Assembly: GCA_946626015.1 (NCBI GenBank)
Contig: CAMOTT010000055.1
Coordinates: 1-10,678, forward strand
From: an uncultured Clostridia bacterium
GTDB lineage: Bacteria; Bacillota; Clostridia; Oscillospirales; Acutalibacteraceae
DNA: 10,678 nt
Reading direction: 5' to 3'
Of the stretch, positions 1 through 7,374 are shown one piece after another (position 1 is the stretch's first letter; each line of letters starts with the position of its first letter). A program made the translations under genes and the position numbers. Under the pieces are notes generated by a model, which did not search any database, was not told the origin of the DNA, and worked only from the letters and a program-made list of their open reading frames with translations.

Positions 1-209
1 ACTTCCTGATATCCAACAACAGCAAGCTGAAATACAAGATGTTCCCGATAGAGGTAAAGTCCGGAAAGAAGTATTCTATCGAATCCCTCAAGCGATTCAA
101 GGAGAAATACAAAGCAAGAATAGGCGAATGCTATGTGATCCATCCGCGAAACCTCAGCTTTAAAGATGACATCCTCTGCATACCGCCCTATATGACGATC
201 TGCCTGTAA
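1..209 (+). CDS. AAA ATPase, DUF4143 type, C-terminal end (partial)
   Basis: An open frame enters from the left edge (frame starting at base 3) and stops with TAA at 207-209, giving 68 residues. The segment FPIEVKSGKKY followed by SLKRFKEKY, then a YVIHPRNL strand and a final IPPYM, is the usual end of the DUF4143 domain. That domain follows an AAA ATPase module in a large family of bacterial proteins annotated as ATP-binding proteins. The EVK motif resembles the core of a PD-(D/E)xK nuclease-like fold, which is family knowledge and not proof of nuclease activity. The ATPase part lies outside the window, so its Walker motifs cannot be checked. The cellular role of these proteins is poorly known. 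The gene converges on the desulfoferrodoxin gene and shares its terminator. Confidence 0.75.
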   Translation, partial: FLISNNSKLKYKMFPIEVKSGKKYSIESLKRFKEKYKARIGECYVIHPRNLSFKDDILCIPPYMTICL

Positions 210-237
210 CCCCGGCCTTATTCTACACATAAACACA

Positions 238-278
238 AAAATCTCCCCCGACGCAAAAAATCGGAGGAGATTTTTCTT
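238..278. terminator. Bidirectional intrinsic terminator between converging genes
   Basis: A 14-base arm at 238-251 pairs with 261-274 with a single mismatched position, around a 9-base loop. The stem is AT-rich at its base, so each strand has a run of T after the hairpin (TTTTTCTTTT on +, TTTTTGTGTTT on -). It sits between the stop at 209 (+) and the stop at 288 (-), and so can end both transcripts. Confidence 0.85.
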
Positions 279-287
279 TTCAAGTTA

Positions 288-662
288 TTACGCCTTCCAA
301 AGTGAATGCAGGTTGCAGTAGGCAAATACAGCCTCAACCTCATCCCCTTCGCAGATGGAGAAGGTCACCGTCGGTTCCATACCGGGCTTGAGGGCTTTCC
401 TCTGGTTGCCGGAGCTGGTTTGCAGGGAGACCCATTCGATATAGTGTTCCTCCGTCATGGGATGAATGACGGAGCCCACTGTAACAGTGACCTTGCCGTC
501 CTTGACCTGGCAGACGGGAACGTGCTTTTCAACTGCGGCGTCTGTGGTGCCGGGAATAAGCTCCTTCATAGGTTCTCCGCAGCAGACCACGGGGGCGCCT
601 GTGCCTTTTACGATCGCGATGATCTGACCGCAGCGGGCGCATTTGTAAAATTTCATTTCCAT
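288..662 (-). CDS. dfx: Desulfoferrodoxin (superoxide reductase, 2Fe-SOR)
   Basis: This 124-residue cytoplasmic protein reduces superoxide to hydrogen peroxide without making oxygen, a typical anaerobe defence. The N-terminal desulforedoxin domain carries the Fe(Cys)4 ligands C8, C11, C27 and C28. The C-terminal neelaredoxin domain carries the catalytic Fe(His)4Cys site: H47, H67, H73, C116 and H119. The E45-K46-H47 triplet includes the conserved Glu and Lys that steer superoxide and protonation. All ligands are present and the length is normal for the family, so the enzyme should be functional. The start is the ATG at 662, with AGAGG 9 bases upstream; a second ATG two codons later is possible but further from that site. 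It follows rubrerythrin by 36 bases with no terminator, so the two are probably one transcript and the peroxide formed can be removed by rubrerythrin. Confidence 0.95.
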   Translation of the reverse strand: MEMKFYKCARCGQIIAIVKGTGAPVVCCGEPMKELIPGTTDAAVEKHVPVCQVKDGKVTVTVGSVIHPMTEEHYIEWVSLQTSSGNQRKALKPGMEPTVTFSICEGDEVEAVFAYCNLHSLWKA

Positions 663-698
663 AACGAAAAACCTCTTTCTGAAAATTTTGTTTTTGAC

Positions 699-1250
699 TT
701 AATAATTTTCCGCGCTGATCTCAAAATATGCCTGGGGATGGGCACAGACGGGGCAGATCTCGGGAGCGGCGGTGCCCACAACGATGTGGCCGCAGTTGCG
801 GCATTCCCAAACCTTGACCTCGCTCTTTGCGAAAACCTGCTGAGCCTCCACGTTGCTGAGCAGGGCGCGGTAACGCTCCTCGTGATGCTTCTCAATGGCG
901 GCAACTCCGCGGAACTTTGCGGCAAGCTCCGGGAAGCCCTCCTCCTCGGCGGTCTTGGCAAAGCCCTCGTACATATCGGTCCACTCAAAGTTTTCGCCCT
1001 CAGCGGCAGCCTCAAGGTTTTCGGCGGTGGAGCCTATGCCGTTGAGCTCCTTGAACCACATTTTGGCGTGCTCTTTTTCGTTTTCGGCGGTCTTAAGGAA
1101 GAGAGCGGATATCTGCTCAAAGCCCTCCTTCTTTGCCTTGGAGGCAAAATAAGTGTACTTGTTCCTGGCCTGCGACTCGCCTGCAAAGGCGGCCTTAAGG
1201 TTTTCCTCTGTCTGCGTGCCCGCATAGGGGTTCTTTTTTACTTCGCTCAT
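699..1250 (-). CDS. rbr: Rubrerythrin
   Basis: This 183-residue cytoplasmic non-haem peroxidase reduces hydrogen peroxide to water, taking electrons through a rubredoxin-like centre. The ferritin-like four-helix domain (about 15-135) has the diiron ligands E25 (in FAGESQARN), E58 and H61 (in ENEKEH), E89, D92, E120 and H123. D92 sits where the Desulfovibrio vulgaris protein has a Glu ligand. The C-terminal rubredoxin domain (about 146-183) has C150-x-x-C153 and C166-x-x-C169. Length and domain order are standard. The start at 1250 has AAAGGAG about 10 bases upstream. It is the first gene of a two-gene unit with desulfoferrodoxin. A TATAAT promoter element with a possible PerR-type operator lies upstream, in keeping with peroxide control known for rubrerythrins in some clostridia. 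Confidence 0.96.
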   Translation of the reverse strand: MSEVKKNPYAGTQTEENLKAAFAGESQARNKYTYFASKAKKEGFEQISALFLKTAENEKEHAKMWFKELNGIGSTAENLEAAAEGENFEWTDMYEGFAKTAEEEGFPELAAKFRGVAAIEKHHEERYRALLSNVEAQQVFAKSEVKVWECRNCGHIVVGTAAPEICPVCAHPQAYFEISAENY

Positions 1251-1292
1251 TTTGATATGTCTCCTTTCATTTTTGTAAAGATGAGTAAATTA

Positions 1293-1329
1293 TTATTCTT
1301 ATTATAGCATAAAAAACCGAAAAGCAAAA
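1293..1329 (-). promoter_or_regulatory. Promoter of rbr-dfx with a possible PerR box
   Basis: On the minus strand TATAAT lies at 1306-1301, about 50 bases before the rubrerythrin start. The -35 region is poor (TTTGCT at 16-base spacing is the nearest fit), which suggests a regulated or extended-element promoter. The 15 bases at 1307-1293 match the PerR consensus TTATAATNATTATAA at 11 of 14 fixed positions and overlap the -10. The region is AT-rich, so the operator call is tentative; the -10 itself is more secure. Confidence 0.5.
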
Positions 1330-1334
1330 CAAAA

Positions 1335-1361
1335 TTTTTAACGCCCGTCCGCGCAGGCGGG
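1335..1361 (-). terminator. Possible weak terminator after the glycosidase operon
   Basis: On the minus strand, CCCG/CGGG with further G/C pairs flanking a mismatch forms a short GC-rich hairpin at 1361-1343. It is followed by GTTAAAAATTTT, an imperfect T tract. It lies about 60 bases after the GH3 stop and before the rubrerythrin promoter, where a terminator would be expected. The tail is poor. Confidence 0.35.
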
Positions 1362-1422
1362 TCGGAAGCTGAGACAGATGGAATTTTATATGTTTACCCG
1401 TGGGCGTAAGACAAAAATCCTG

Positions 1423-3294
1423 TTAAAACGTGACTTTGAGCGTTTCGCCGGGCTGCAGCGAAACCTTGCGGAAGTCCTTGAGCTCTTTGCGGGGCTCTGC
1501 CGCAAATTTAAGCACGGTGTACCGTACCGGCAGGGCGCCGGAGTTTTGCAGCGTGACTGCGTTTTCGTCCTCCCAGGTCTCGGTCACCTCGCCGTAAGTC
1601 AGCCCGTAACCGAAGGGGTAGAGGGGATCGCCCTTGAAAAACCTGTAGGTGCGGTTCTCCATTGAATAGTCCTCAAAGGGCGGCAGATCCTCCACACTCC
1701 GGTAAAAGGTCACAGGCAGACGGCCGCAGGGAGCTGTTTCCCCGAAAAGGATGTTTGCGAGAGCCTTGCCGCCCATGGCGCCGGGATAGAAGCACTGGAG
1801 AACGGCGGCGGCGGTCTCCTGCTGGCGGCAGAGGGAAACACAGCTGCCGCTGACGTTGACAAACACAATGGGCGTGCCCGTTTCCAGCACAGCCTCGTAC
1901 AGCTTTTTCTGAACGGCCGGGAGCTCCAGATCTACGCGGTCTCCGTTGTCAAAAGAGTCTCCTGCGTCGCCCTCCTCGCCCTCGATACGGGGGGAGATGC
2001 CCATTATCATCACCACCGCGTCCGCTCGCCTTGCTTTGAGCACGGCCTCACGGAGCAGGGCGGATTCCGACTGTGAATCGGTGCGCACCAGACCGCAGCC
2101 CTCGGCGTAAAGAACTCCGCCCCGGCAGGCTTCCTGTATCCCTCTGAGCAAGGTATAGTAAGCTGACGGCGTACCGTTGTAATTGCCCAGCAGTACGTCG
2201 CGGCTGTCGGCGTTGGGACCGATGACCGCCACGCGTTTGTCACGGCTCAGGGGCAATATGCCGTTGTTCTTTAAGAGAACCATACTTTCCTCCGCCATGC
2301 GAAGGTTGAGTTTGGTATGCTTTTCACATTCGATGACCTCGGGGCCGATTTTGTTGAAGGGGCAGTCCTCATCGAACATCCCCAGCCTGAAACGCGCCTC
2401 AAAGAGCCGTTCCACGCTGCGGGTGATCGTTTCCTCCGAAACGAGGCCCTCCCCAAAGGCGTTCATCAGCCATTCGTAGGCCTGGCCGCAGTTCAGGTCG
2501 CAGCCGCTGTTGACGGCAAGAGCCGCGCTCTCCGCCGGAGTTTTTGTTATCTTGTGGTGCTCGTTGATGTCCAGAACAGCGCCGCAGTCGGAGACCACGT
2601 AGCCCTCAAAGCCGAATTCGCCCCGGAGGATATCCTCCAGCAGCTTGGGGCTGGCGCAGCAGGACTCGCCGCGGAAACGGTTGTAGGCTCCCATGACAGC
2701 AGATGGATGAGCGTTCTCTATGCAGTAGCGGAACGCCGAGAGATAGGTTTCATATAAATCTTTGTCGGTTGGACAGGCGTCAAATTCATGGCGAAGCTTT
2801 TCCGGGCCGCTGTGAACGGCGTAGTGCTTTACAGTTGCGTCAAGCTTGCGGTATTCGCCGTCCCCCTGCAGACCCCGGATAAAGGCCGCGCCCATGCGCC
2901 CGGTGAGGCAGGGATCCTCCCCGTAGGTTTCCTGACCCCGACCCCATCGGGGATCGCGAAAGATGTTTATGTTCGGCGACCAGCAGGTCAGACCCTGATA
3001 CCAGGCCGTGCCGCCAAAGGTTTTGAACTCGTTGTATTTTGCCCGGGCTTCGTCGGAGACGGCCTCCGCAACCTCTTTAAGCAGCTCCTCGTCAAAGCTT
3101 GCCGCCATGCCGATGGCCTGGGGAAAGACCGTGGCACACCCTGCGCGAGCCACGCCGTGGAGAGCCTCGTTCCACCAGTTGTAAGCGGGAATACCCAGCC
3201 TTTCAATGGCAGGGGAGCGGTACTGCATCTGGCTGCATTTTTCCTCGATTGTCATTCGGGAGACGAGCTCCCGGGCGCGTTCACGGAAATCCAT
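1423..3294 (-). CDS. GH3 beta-glycosidase (beta-xylosidase/beta-glucosidase type)
   Basis: This 623-residue enzyme should remove terminal beta-linked sugars from oligosaccharides in the cytoplasm; there is no signal peptide. The N-terminal GH3 barrel carries YNWWNEALHGVA near 38-49, typical of the beta-xylosidase branch, then RWGRGQETYGEDP (116-128), KHYAVHSGPE (156-165), and the nucleophile D236 in VVSDCG. The second domain has LLKNNGILPL and IEGEEGD (437-443), where the acid/base Glu usually lies. YPFGYGL leads into an FnIII-like domain, but the protein stops at LKVTF, about 35-45 residues before most relatives end. The start is the ATG at 3294, because AGAAGGAG at 3303-3310 is 8 bases from it and only 2 bases from the upstream GTG at 3300. 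It is the last gene of the GH31 operon, 32 bases after the TipAS gene. Xylosidase versus glucosidase cannot be settled from sequence. Confidence 0.9.
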   Translation of the reverse strand: MDFRERARELVSRMTIEEKCSQMQYRSPAIERLGIPAYNWWNEALHGVARAGCATVFPQAIGMAASFDEELLKEVAEAVSDEARAKYNEFKTFGGTAWYQGLTCWSPNINIFRDPRWGRGQETYGEDPCLTGRMGAAFIRGLQGDGEYRKLDATVKHYAVHSGPEKLRHEFDACPTDKDLYETYLSAFRYCIENAHPSAVMGAYNRFRGESCCASPKLLEDILRGEFGFEGYVVSDCGAVLDINEHHKITKTPAESAALAVNSGCDLNCGQAYEWLMNAFGEGLVSEETITRSVERLFEARFRLGMFDEDCPFNKIGPEVIECEKHTKLNLRMAEESMVLLKNNGILPLSRDKRVAVIGPNADSRDVLLGNYNGTPSAYYTLLRGIQEACRGGVLYAEGCGLVRTDSQSESALLREAVLKARRADAVVMIMGISPRIEGEEGDAGDSFDNGDRVDLELPAVQKKLYEAVLETGTPIVFVNVSGSCVSLCRQQETAAAVLQCFYPGAMGGKALANILFGETAPCGRLPVTFYRSVEDLPPFEDYSMENRTYRFFKGDPLYPFGYGLTYGEVTETWEDENAVTLQNSGALPVRYTVLKFAAEPRKELKDFRKVSLQPGETLKVTF

Positions 3295-3302
3295 GCTCAC
3301 GA

Positions 3303-3310
3303 CTCCTTCT
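3303..3310 (-). promoter_or_regulatory. Ribosome binding site fixing the GH3 start
   Basis: AGAAGGAG on the minus strand lies 8 bases before the ATG at 3294 but only 2 bases before the in-frame GTG at 3300. The ATG is therefore the likely start. Confidence 0.7.
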
Positions 3311-3326
3311 TATAATATTTTTTCGT

Positions 3327-3713
3327 TTATCTGCCGCAATAAATTCTGACAGCCGCGCTTATAAAACCGGCTGCTCCTTCGGCGTGCCTGTCAATGTTTG
3401 CTTTAAACCGCTCGTCCGCCGAATACATCTGACCCAGCCCGGCAAGTATCTCATCCGTGCAGGTGTAGTAGTTTTTCGTTATATAATTTTGCAGTTTTTC
3501 AACAAGGTTTTGAGCTTCGGGAGAGCCCGGCTCCGGGTCTTTTTGCATACACAGGGCGAAATCCCCCATTATCATATCCAGCCCGGCGGCCATTTCGGCG
3601 AACCGTTCTCCCGAATGACCCTTTGTCTTTTCGGAAAATTCAACGTAGGCCGCAGTGCCGCCCCATTTTTCCTTTGCCTCGTTGATGTACTTGCTGCCGT
3701 CAAAAGCGTCCAT
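3327..3713 (-). CDS. Stand-alone TipAS-domain protein
   Basis: This 128-residue soluble, mostly helical protein consists almost wholly of a TipAS (antibiotic-recognition) domain. The diagnostic C-terminal half is visible: NYYTCTDEILAGLGQMY, then ADERFKANIDRH and EGAAGFISAAV. In TipA and relatives this domain follows a MerR DNA-binding region and binds thiopeptides or other amphiphilic compounds. Here no helix-turn-helix precedes it, so it cannot act as a classical MerR regulator. It may sequester or sense a small molecule, which is inference. Its ATG overlaps the stop of the YczE-like gene (TAATG at 3715-3711), and AAAGGAG lies inside that gene, so the two are translationally coupled. It is the fourth gene of the GH31 operon. 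The ligand is unknown. Confidence 0.8.
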   Translation of the reverse strand: MDAFDGSKYINEAKEKWGGTAAYVEFSEKTKGHSGERFAEMAAGLDMIMGDFALCMQKDPEPGSPEAQNLVEKLQNYITKNYYTCTDEILAGLGQMYSADERFKANIDRHAEGAAGFISAAVRIYCGR

Positions 3714-4375
3714 TACATTTTCTCCTTTGGTTTTAATTGCTTACAGGTGTCTATAACGCTCTGATGTTCGATGCTCCTCGGCTCAAACTTCAGTAAGGAA
3801 TACACTATCTGCATGACTATCCCGGAGCCGAAGGTGCTGACAAGGGTGCCTATGCCCACGGGGCCGCCCAAAAGCCGGCCGATGAGCAGAACCGTTCCCC
3901 AAAGAAGGATCTGCACCGCGCCGATGGGCAGCCGGGAAAACCTTTTGCCCAGCCCCACCAGCAGCGCGTCCTTAGGGCCGCAGCACTGAGCCGAAAGCAT
4001 ATAAAAATACTGTCCCAAAGCCATCAGGGCAAGCCCGGCAATGATTATCAGTATGCCCGCAAACACGTTCCTTGTTTTCGGCAGGTGATCCATATCGTTG
4101 AAAAGCTGAACAAAGTTTCCCGTAAGCAGGGCGTCGATTATGGTGCCGAAGCCGATCTTTTCTTTGAGCAGTACGTCTATTATCAAAATCACCACACCCA
4201 TAACCGTCATGGAAAGACCGTAGTTCAGGGGCGTGTGATAGGAGATGCCCATGCCGAAGCAGTCCCAGGGCGCCAAGCCCAGATCGGCGCGGATCGTCAG
4301 GTGCACGCCCAGGGCAAAAACAAGCAGACCGAATACGATCCGAGCCCAGCCGATAATTATTTTTTTGCGTCCCAT
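3713..4375 (-). CDS. YczE/YyaS-like integral membrane protein
   Basis: This 220-residue inner-membrane protein has about five hydrophobic segments (near 6-27, 52-70, 104-128, 150-170 and 174-196). The motif LGLAPWDCF (32-40) after the first segment is typical of YczE/YyaS/YitT-annotated proteins. A weaker copy, CGPKDALLVGLGKR (132-145), after the third segment suggests an internal duplication. The family's substrate and function are not established. The start at 4375 is chosen because AGGAGG at 4383-4388 sits 7 bases upstream; the open frame reaches back to 4444 but that extension overlaps the GNAT gene and lacks such a site. It begins 34 bases after GNAT and overlaps the TipAS start by one base. 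A role in moving the small molecule handled by its neighbours is possible but unproved. Confidence 0.8.
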   Translation of the reverse strand: MGRKKIIIGWARIVFGLLVFALGVHLTIRADLGLAPWDCFGMGISYHTPLNYGLSMTVMGVVILIIDVLLKEKIGFGTIIDALLTGNFVQLFNDMDHLPKTRNVFAGILIIIAGLALMALGQYFYMLSAQCCGPKDALLVGLGKRFSRLPIGAVQILLWGTVLLIGRLLGGPVGIGTLVSTFGSGIVMQIVYSLLKFEPRSIEHQSVIDTCKQLKPKEKM

Positions 4376-4382
4376 TCCGCGC

Positions 4383-4388
4383 CCTCCT
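4383..4388 (-). promoter_or_regulatory. Ribosome binding site fixing the YczE-like start
   Basis: A perfect AGGAGG on the minus strand, 7 bases before the ATG at 4375, favours that codon over the upstream ATG at 4444. Confidence 0.8.
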
Positions 4389-4409
4389 GATCTTTCAGGT
4401 AAAATAAAA

Positions 4410-4889
4410 TTACAGTTCAATATAGTAAGGGCAGATGTTTTCATAGCGCCCGTCCTTCATCCGAAAGCCTTTCGGGATGACCCCCAGCTGTGTGAACCCC
4501 ATCCGTTCATAGAGGTGCCTTGCGTGCACGTTGGTTTCCACCACAGCGTTGAATTGCAGGATCTTAAAGCCGAGCTTACTGGCGGTCTCAAGGCAGTCCA
4601 TGACCAGCTTTTCGCCGATGTGTTTTCCCCTGCTGGCGGAGCTGACGGCGTAGCTTGCGTTGCAGATGTGACCGCATCTGCCCACGTTGTTGGGGTGCAG
4701 AATATACAGGCCGAAAACAGTTCCGTCCTCCGCAGCCACACCGCAATAGCTTTGAGCTGCAAAAAAATCAGCCCCCGTTTCAGCGTCAAGGGGTTCCTCC
4801 TGAGGAAAGGCGACGCCCTCCTCGACCACCTCGTTCCATATTGCGATCATAGCGCTCAAATCATCAGTTTTGTATTTTCTTACGATCAT
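4410..4889 (-). CDS. GNAT-family N-acetyltransferase
   Basis: This 159-residue cytoplasmic protein should move an acetyl group from acetyl-CoA to an amine. The acetyl-CoA loop appears as SRGKHIG (86-92) after the beta-strand CNASYAVS. The C-terminal motif B region reads ETNVHARHLYERMGF (118-132), the usual NxxA...LYExxGF pattern. Length is normal. The substrate is not evident; it resembles general GNAT proteins annotated near phosphinothricin or ribosomal-protein acetyltransferases, but I see nothing specific enough to choose. The ATG at 4889 has GGAGG 6 bases upstream. It is second in the GH31 operon, 36 bases after the GH31 stop, and precedes the membrane and TipAS genes, which would suit modification of a toxic small molecule (inference). 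Confidence 0.88.
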   Translation of the reverse strand: MIVRKYKTDDLSAMIAIWNEVVEEGVAFPQEEPLDAETGADFFAAQSYCGVAAEDGTVFGLYILHPNNVGRCGHICNASYAVSSASRGKHIGEKLVMDCLETASKLGFKILQFNAVVETNVHARHLYERMGFTQLGVIPKGFRMKDGRYENICPYYIEL

Positions 4890-4925
4890 TTTGATCCTCC
4901 GATCCCCGAGAAGCCGGTGTAAAAA

Positions 4926-7253
4926 TCACAGCTTGATCCGGGTATTCATGACCGAATTTGCCTTGGTGTAGAACTCGGCCCCGTATTCCTTTCCGTCGGC
5001 GTAAATTACGATGCTGTATTTGCGATCGATGCCGCTGTTGTTTTCGGCAAAAAGCTCAAAAGCGTCCTCTGCCCGTTTACAGCTGAATTTGTTGGTTACC
5101 GTTTCTGCCTCGTTGAGCAGAAGCTCCGCGGCAGTGTCCGGGTAAAGCTCAACGCGCAGCTCCTCCGGGACCCTGTCATAAAGGCTCATGCAATCGGGCT
5201 GATACGCCGCGCCGCCGCCTGCTTTTATGAACATGGGCAGCCCTTCTTTTTTGAACATGGGAGCGTCGCAGACAATGGTTTTGCCGCCGTCGAAGCGTTC
5301 CTTTGTCCACATATTGATCCAGCTGCCCTCCGGCAGATATACCCGGCGGCTGTCCGTGTCGGCCTCCGTTACCGGGGCTATGAGGATATGATCCCCAAGG
5401 TAGAACTGATCGTCAATGTCATAAAGCTCAAGGTCTTTCGTGTTGTTGTAGAACATGGGGCGTATGATGGGCTCGCCGGTTCTTGAGCCGTGGATGGCGT
5501 AGGAATACACGGTGGGGATAAATCTGTACCTGTATCTAAGACAGTCACGGTAAAGCTCCCTTGTTTCCTCCGGGCAGTTCCATGGCCATTTTGCCGTGGA
5601 GTTTTCGCCGTTGTGCATTCTGGGCATGGGGCAGAATATCATGCTCTGGCACACGCGCCTGATGATGTTATTCACCTCAAACTGCATTTCGTCCGGGGGA
5701 GTTTCCACGCCGGGGCCCCGCATAAAGCCGCCCAGATCGTAGCCGCAAAGGGTAAAGCCTGCCATACCTGCGTTGATGATGTACCAGATATCCTCCTTGA
5801 ATCTGCGGATACCGAACTGTGTATCTCCCGCCCAGGGGAGGGCGTACTTCTGGCTGCCGATGCCGCCGCCTCTGGAGAGGGACATATGACCCTTTACTCC
5901 GTTTTCGGCCATGATCTCGGATATCACCCTGTTCCACATGGGGCCGAAAAGGTTCCTTGAGGGGATGCCCGGCATTATCTCGCCGCTTACCCTGTCGGAA
6001 TGGTCTGTCCACCACTGGGTAACGCCGTCCTTTATTCTGGGCACTAAAAAAGTTTTGTAGTAATCTATACCCCGCTGTGTGGCAACGTCCGGCACGGTCT
6101 CGTTTTTGACCTGACGGAGCAGACCCTGAGCGATGGCGGGAATGGCGGTGGAGGGCTTAAAGGCGCAGGAGTTGATGTGGAGAACGGTTTTGATGTTCTC
6201 CTTTTCCAGCTCTTTTATCATCCCCACACCGTCGCCGAAATCGGGATGCCAGTTGTAGTCGTCCGAGGGGTAGCCCCAGCCGCTGGCATAGTCTCTGATG
6301 AAGTTCACACCGCCGCGCCAGGGGCCGTCGATAACTATGGCGTCGCAGGGGTAGCCCTCGCTCCTCATCCTGCCCGTGTCGTCAATGGCGCCCTGGGCCC
6401 TTTCAAAGCTCAGACTGCTGCACCAATAACCCATGAGCCATTTTTGGGGGAACTGATTAGTGCCCACGATCTTTGCGTAGCTCTTTGTGATCTCCGGGAC
6501 GCTGCCGCAAAAGAAAAAGATATCGTAATCGCCGCCGGGGGCGTTGAGGAACCATTCGTTTTCGTCTGTCTTGGCCATATCAAAATAAACGTGGGGCCAG
6601 GGGTTGTTGAAAAACAGGCCGTACCCTGCGGAGCTGATGAAATAGGGGATAGGAAAGCCGCCGTAGTCGCCCACCTTGGTGCCGCCTTTTTCGGCGAAAA
6701 TATCCGCGGATTCGCCTGTCCTGTCCACCTTGAATATCCGGGCGCCGAAGCCGGAATCCCTCTCGCCGCCGATACGCTCAAACTCGGTGTAGCTCCTCAT
6801 GCCGGAATAGTCCGCCGGGGTCTCGGAAAACCTCGCGCCGCCGTTCTTGGTCTTGAGCAGAGTTTTTCCTTCGGCCGTCTTGAACCGGAATTCGTTTGTG
6901 TTCATATCGTACACAAGGGTCAGCCGGGAGTTGGAAAAACTGATAACGCCGTCCTCAAGCTTGTAGTCGTACCCGGAGGTGTCCCAATCGGTTTTGATAA
7001 GCCCCAAACGCTCCGTGACCGTTTTGTCCACACAGGACCCGGGCTGGGCTATCCTGAGCCGGAGCGCGTTTTCAAAGCAGTTTTCAATTATGATCTTGTA
7101 CCCCAGGGAAGTAATGACGGTCACGCCTTTGTCGTATTTGTAATCCCCCTTGAGGGCAAGCTCCGGCGTTTTGTAATCCTCCGTTTCAAGTATATGATCT
7201 ATATATTCCGAATCGTACAGCGCGTCCGGATGGATCTTAAGCAGCTTTTTCAT
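4926..7253 (-). CDS. GH31 alpha-glycosidase (alpha-glucosidase/alpha-xylosidase type)
   Basis: This 775-residue enzyme should cleave terminal alpha-linked sugars in the cytoplasm; there is no signal peptide. The N-terminal beta-sandwich (about 1-250) leads into the (beta/alpha)8 barrel, beginning with LMGYWCSSLSFERA. The expected nucleophile is D417 in WWTDHSD (414-420), and the acid/base is D477 in PWAGDTQ (473-479). CGYDLGGF (503-510) is the usual hydrogen-bonding segment after the barrel. The second acidic residue of the nucleophile motif, usually Glu (WxDxxE), is Asp here. The frame is open further upstream, but ATG 7253 is the likely start: AAAAAAGGAG lies 6 bases before it, and the consensus promoter at 7287-7316 lies within the open extension. 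It leads a five-gene operon ending in a GH3 enzyme. Substrate is unknown; xyloglucan-type oligosaccharides are one fitting guess. Confidence 0.9.
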   Translation of the reverse strand: MKKLLKIHPDALYDSEYIDHILETEDYKTPELALKGDYKYDKGVTVITSLGYKIIIENCFENALRLRIAQPGSCVDKTVTERLGLIKTDWDTSGYDYKLEDGVISFSNSRLTLVYDMNTNEFRFKTAEGKTLLKTKNGGARFSETPADYSGMRSYTEFERIGGERDSGFGARIFKVDRTGESADIFAEKGGTKVGDYGGFPIPYFISSAGYGLFFNNPWPHVYFDMAKTDENEWFLNAPGGDYDIFFFCGSVPEITKSYAKIVGTNQFPQKWLMGYWCSSLSFERAQGAIDDTGRMRSEGYPCDAIVIDGPWRGGVNFIRDYASGWGYPSDDYNWHPDFGDGVGMIKELEKENIKTVLHINSCAFKPSTAIPAIAQGLLRQVKNETVPDVATQRGIDYYKTFLVPRIKDGVTQWWTDHSDRVSGEIMPGIPSRNLFGPMWNRVISEIMAENGVKGHMSLSRGGGIGSQKYALPWAGDTQFGIRRFKEDIWYIINAGMAGFTLCGYDLGGFMRGPGVETPPDEMQFEVNNIIRRVCQSMIFCPMPRMHNGENSTAKWPWNCPEETRELYRDCLRYRYRFIPTVYSYAIHGSRTGEPIIRPMFYNNTKDLELYDIDDQFYLGDHILIAPVTEADTDSRRVYLPEGSWINMWTKERFDGGKTIVCDAPMFKKEGLPMFIKAGGGAAYQPDCMSLYDRVPEELRVELYPDTAAELLLNEAETVTNKFSCKRAEDAFELFAENNSGIDRKYSIVIYADGKEYGAEFYTKANSVMNTRIKL

Positions 7254-7259
7254 ATCGGT

Positions 7260-7268
7260 CTCCTTTTT
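7260..7268 (-). promoter_or_regulatory. Ribosome binding site fixing the GH31 start
   Basis: AAAAAGGAG on the minus strand ends 6 bases before the ATG at 7253. It shows that the frame's long upstream extension, which contains the promoter, is not translated. Confidence 0.85.
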
Positions 7269-7286
7269 TCCAATAATTGTCAGTTT

Positions 7287-7316
7287 ATTATACATTACAT
7301 TTATATAGCGTGTCAA
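7287..7316 (-). promoter_or_regulatory. Sigma-A promoter of the GH31 operon
   Basis: On the minus strand a perfect TTGACA (7316-7311) and a perfect TATAAT (7292-7287) are separated by 18 bases, about 34 bases before the GH31 start. A short leader of roughly 30 bases follows. I see no catabolite-control (cre) box nearby. Confidence 0.85.
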
Positions 7317-7374
7317 ATTCAATTTGTTTTTATTGAGCTTTACTGGAGCAGAGCCGGTTTTATCAGAACCTTTC

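Noticed and set aside
306..1307. A 333-residue open frame on + across the desulfoferrodoxin and rubrerythrin genes
   Set aside because: It lies antisense to two clearly recognised genes with all metal ligands intact, has no ribosome site and no family pattern.
4376..4444. A longer YczE-like protein starting at the ATG at 4444
   Set aside because: The extension overlaps the GNAT gene, lacks a ribosome site and is not hydrophobic; AGGAGG points to the ATG at 4375.
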